Shown here piece after piece: positions 63,246 to 64,000 of a DNA stretch of 64,000 nucleotides. Numbering within the stretch: the first letter of the stretch is position 1; every line of letters starts with the position of its first letter. This stretch comes from Psychromicrobium lacuslunae (GTDB taxonomy: Bacteria > Actinomycetota > Actinomycetes > Actinomycetales > Micrococcaceae). The stretch spans positions 2,852,001 through 2,916,000 of the forward strand of contig NZ_CP011005.1 in the NCBI RefSeq assembly GCF_000950575.1, read 5' to 3'. The translations under genes were made by a program, and so were the position numbers. The notes below the pieces were generated by a model, which saw only the letters and a list, made by a program, of their open reading frames with translations, made no database searches and was not told where the DNA came from.

Positions 63246-64000
63246 ATGATTGAAGCCACCCAGCTCTCCAAGCACTATGGCACCAAGACGGCCGTGGACG
63301 GGATCTCCTTTTCCGTGCAGCCCGGTAAGGTGACCGGCTTTCTAGGGCCGAACGGTGCCGGGAAGTCCACCACGATGCGGATGATCGTCGGCCTGGACCG
63401 GCCTAATCATGGCAGCGTGACGGTTAACGGCAAGAAATACGCGGAACACAAGAACCCCCTGCATCAGGTGGGTGCGCTGCTCGATGCTAAGGCGGTGCAC
63501 ACCTCGCGCAGTGCCTACAATCATCTGCGAGCAATGGCGGCCACGCACAGTATCCCCAAGGCTCGCGTCGATCAGGTGATTGAAATGACCGGCCTGGGTC
63601 AGGTGGCCAAGAAGAAAGCCGGCGGTTTCTCACTGGGTATGGGGCAGCGATTGGGTATCGCTAATGCGCTCTTGGGGGACCCGCAGACGCTTATCCTGGA
63701 CGAGCCGGTCAACGGCTTGGATCCGGAGGGTGTGCTGTGGGTTCGTAATCTGGTACGTTACCTCGCTGGCGAAGGTAAGACGGTCTTCCTCTCCTCACAT
63801 CTCATGAGCGAAATGGCACAGACCGCCGACCACCTCATTGTGATCGGCCGCGGCAAGATCATCGCGGATGCGCCGATTAGCGAATTGATTGCCGGCAACC
63901 GGGCCAACCGGGTGCGGGTGCGTACGCCGCAAACCACTGAGCTGACTCGCTTACTGGCCGCCAACGGGGTAACGATCAGCGCCAGCGAGGCCGAGACCCT
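63246..64000 (+). CDS. ABC transporter ATP-binding protein (partial, runs off the window)
   Basis: The first 251 residues of an ABC-2 exporter ATPase; the 3' end is beyond the window. Walker A GPNGAGKST, the signature FSLGMGQRLGIANALLGDP (a modified SLGMGQR), Walker B LILDEPVNGLDPEG and the H-loop SSHLMSEM are all present. This subgroup resembles daunorubicin- or lantibiotic-immunity-type exporters and is usually followed by a permease gene. An AAGGAG site five bases before the ATG supports the start. Confidence 0.93.
   Translation, partial: MIEATQLSKHYGTKTAVDGISFSVQPGKVTGFLGPNGAGKSTTMRMIVGLDRPNHGSVTVNGKKYAEHKNPLHQVGALLDAKAVHTSRSAYNHLRAMAATHSIPKARVDQVIEMTGLGQVAKKKAGGFSLGMGQRLGIANALLGDPQTLILDEPVNGLDPEGVLWVRNLVRYLAGEGKTVFLSSHLMSEMAQTADHLIVIGRGKIIADAPISELIAGNRANRVRVRTPQTTELTRLLAANGVTISASEAET

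Overview
The window is a chromosomal segment of a moderately high-GC Gram-positive actinobacterium and it spans the replication origin. The gene order gyrA-gyrB-DUF721-recF-gnd-dnaN-[oriC]-dnaA-rpmH-rnpA-yidD-yidC-jag-rsmG-parA-parB-trxA-trxB-murJ is the classic actinobacterial origin region. DLW-39 and DUF3566 genes beside tRNA-Ile and tRNA-Ala, frequent GTG/TTG starts and the sugar-catabolic flanks point to the Micrococcaceae (Arthrobacter, Renibacterium or Psychromicrobium type). This placement is inferred from gene content; no database search was possible.

Positions 1-10083 hold a tightly coupled catabolic operon on the + strand. It starts with a carbohydrate ABC permease and a Tat-type lipoprotein binding protein. 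Then follow a DUF2264 protein, a GH29 alpha-L-fucosidase-like hydrolase, two xylose-isomerase-like TIM-barrel proteins, a Gfo/Idh/MocA oxidoreductase and a DUF993 aldolase-like protein. From the DUF2264 gene on, every junction overlaps by 1 or 4 bases. It reads as uptake, intracellular deglycosylation, oxidation, isomerisation and carbon-carbon cleavage of an unidentified sugar or glycoside. A large LuxR-type ATPase regulator converges on it with an 18-base gap.

Positions 13 to 19.7 kb hold housekeeping and envelope genes: a lipoprotein, a rhomboid protease, a cyclophilin, an amphipathic-helix membrane protein, a GT2 glycosyltransferase, a frameshifted gene, tRNA-Ala, DLW-39, tRNA-Ile and DUF3566. 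Two 51-base repeats carrying DnaA-box-like motifs flank the lipoprotein gene and resemble part of oriC.

Positions 19.6 to 30.4 kb are the minus-strand replication block. oriC lies between dnaN and dnaA. Positions 30.7 to 36.0 kb are the plus-strand arm from rpmH to parB. Four parS sites lie in or next to parA and parB; one of them is the centre of a 38-base palindrome that looks like the parB/trxA terminator. Positions 36.1 to 41.7 kb carry trxA-trxB, a membrane pseudokinase/discoidin protein, MurJ with a C-terminal pseudokinase-like module and a NUDIX hydrolase. The CCA-adding enzyme and a histidine phosphatase point the other way.

Positions 43.9 to 51.6 kb are accessory: a small-peptide cassette with very strong ribosome-binding sites, DUF805, a secreted trypsin-like protease, a GT-C-type membrane glycosyltransferase, an HxlR-controlled reductase and a phytoene-desaturase-like FAD protein. 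Positions 51.8 to 57.7 kb encode a 1970-residue surface GH92 alpha-mannosidase with a LacI regulator and two LacI-type operators, bracketed by two copies of a dispersed palindrome. The rest holds an ABC-F ATPase, a DeoR-MFS pair with a double-palindrome operator, a PAP2-diacylglycerol-kinase fusion and an ABC ATPase cut by the window edge.
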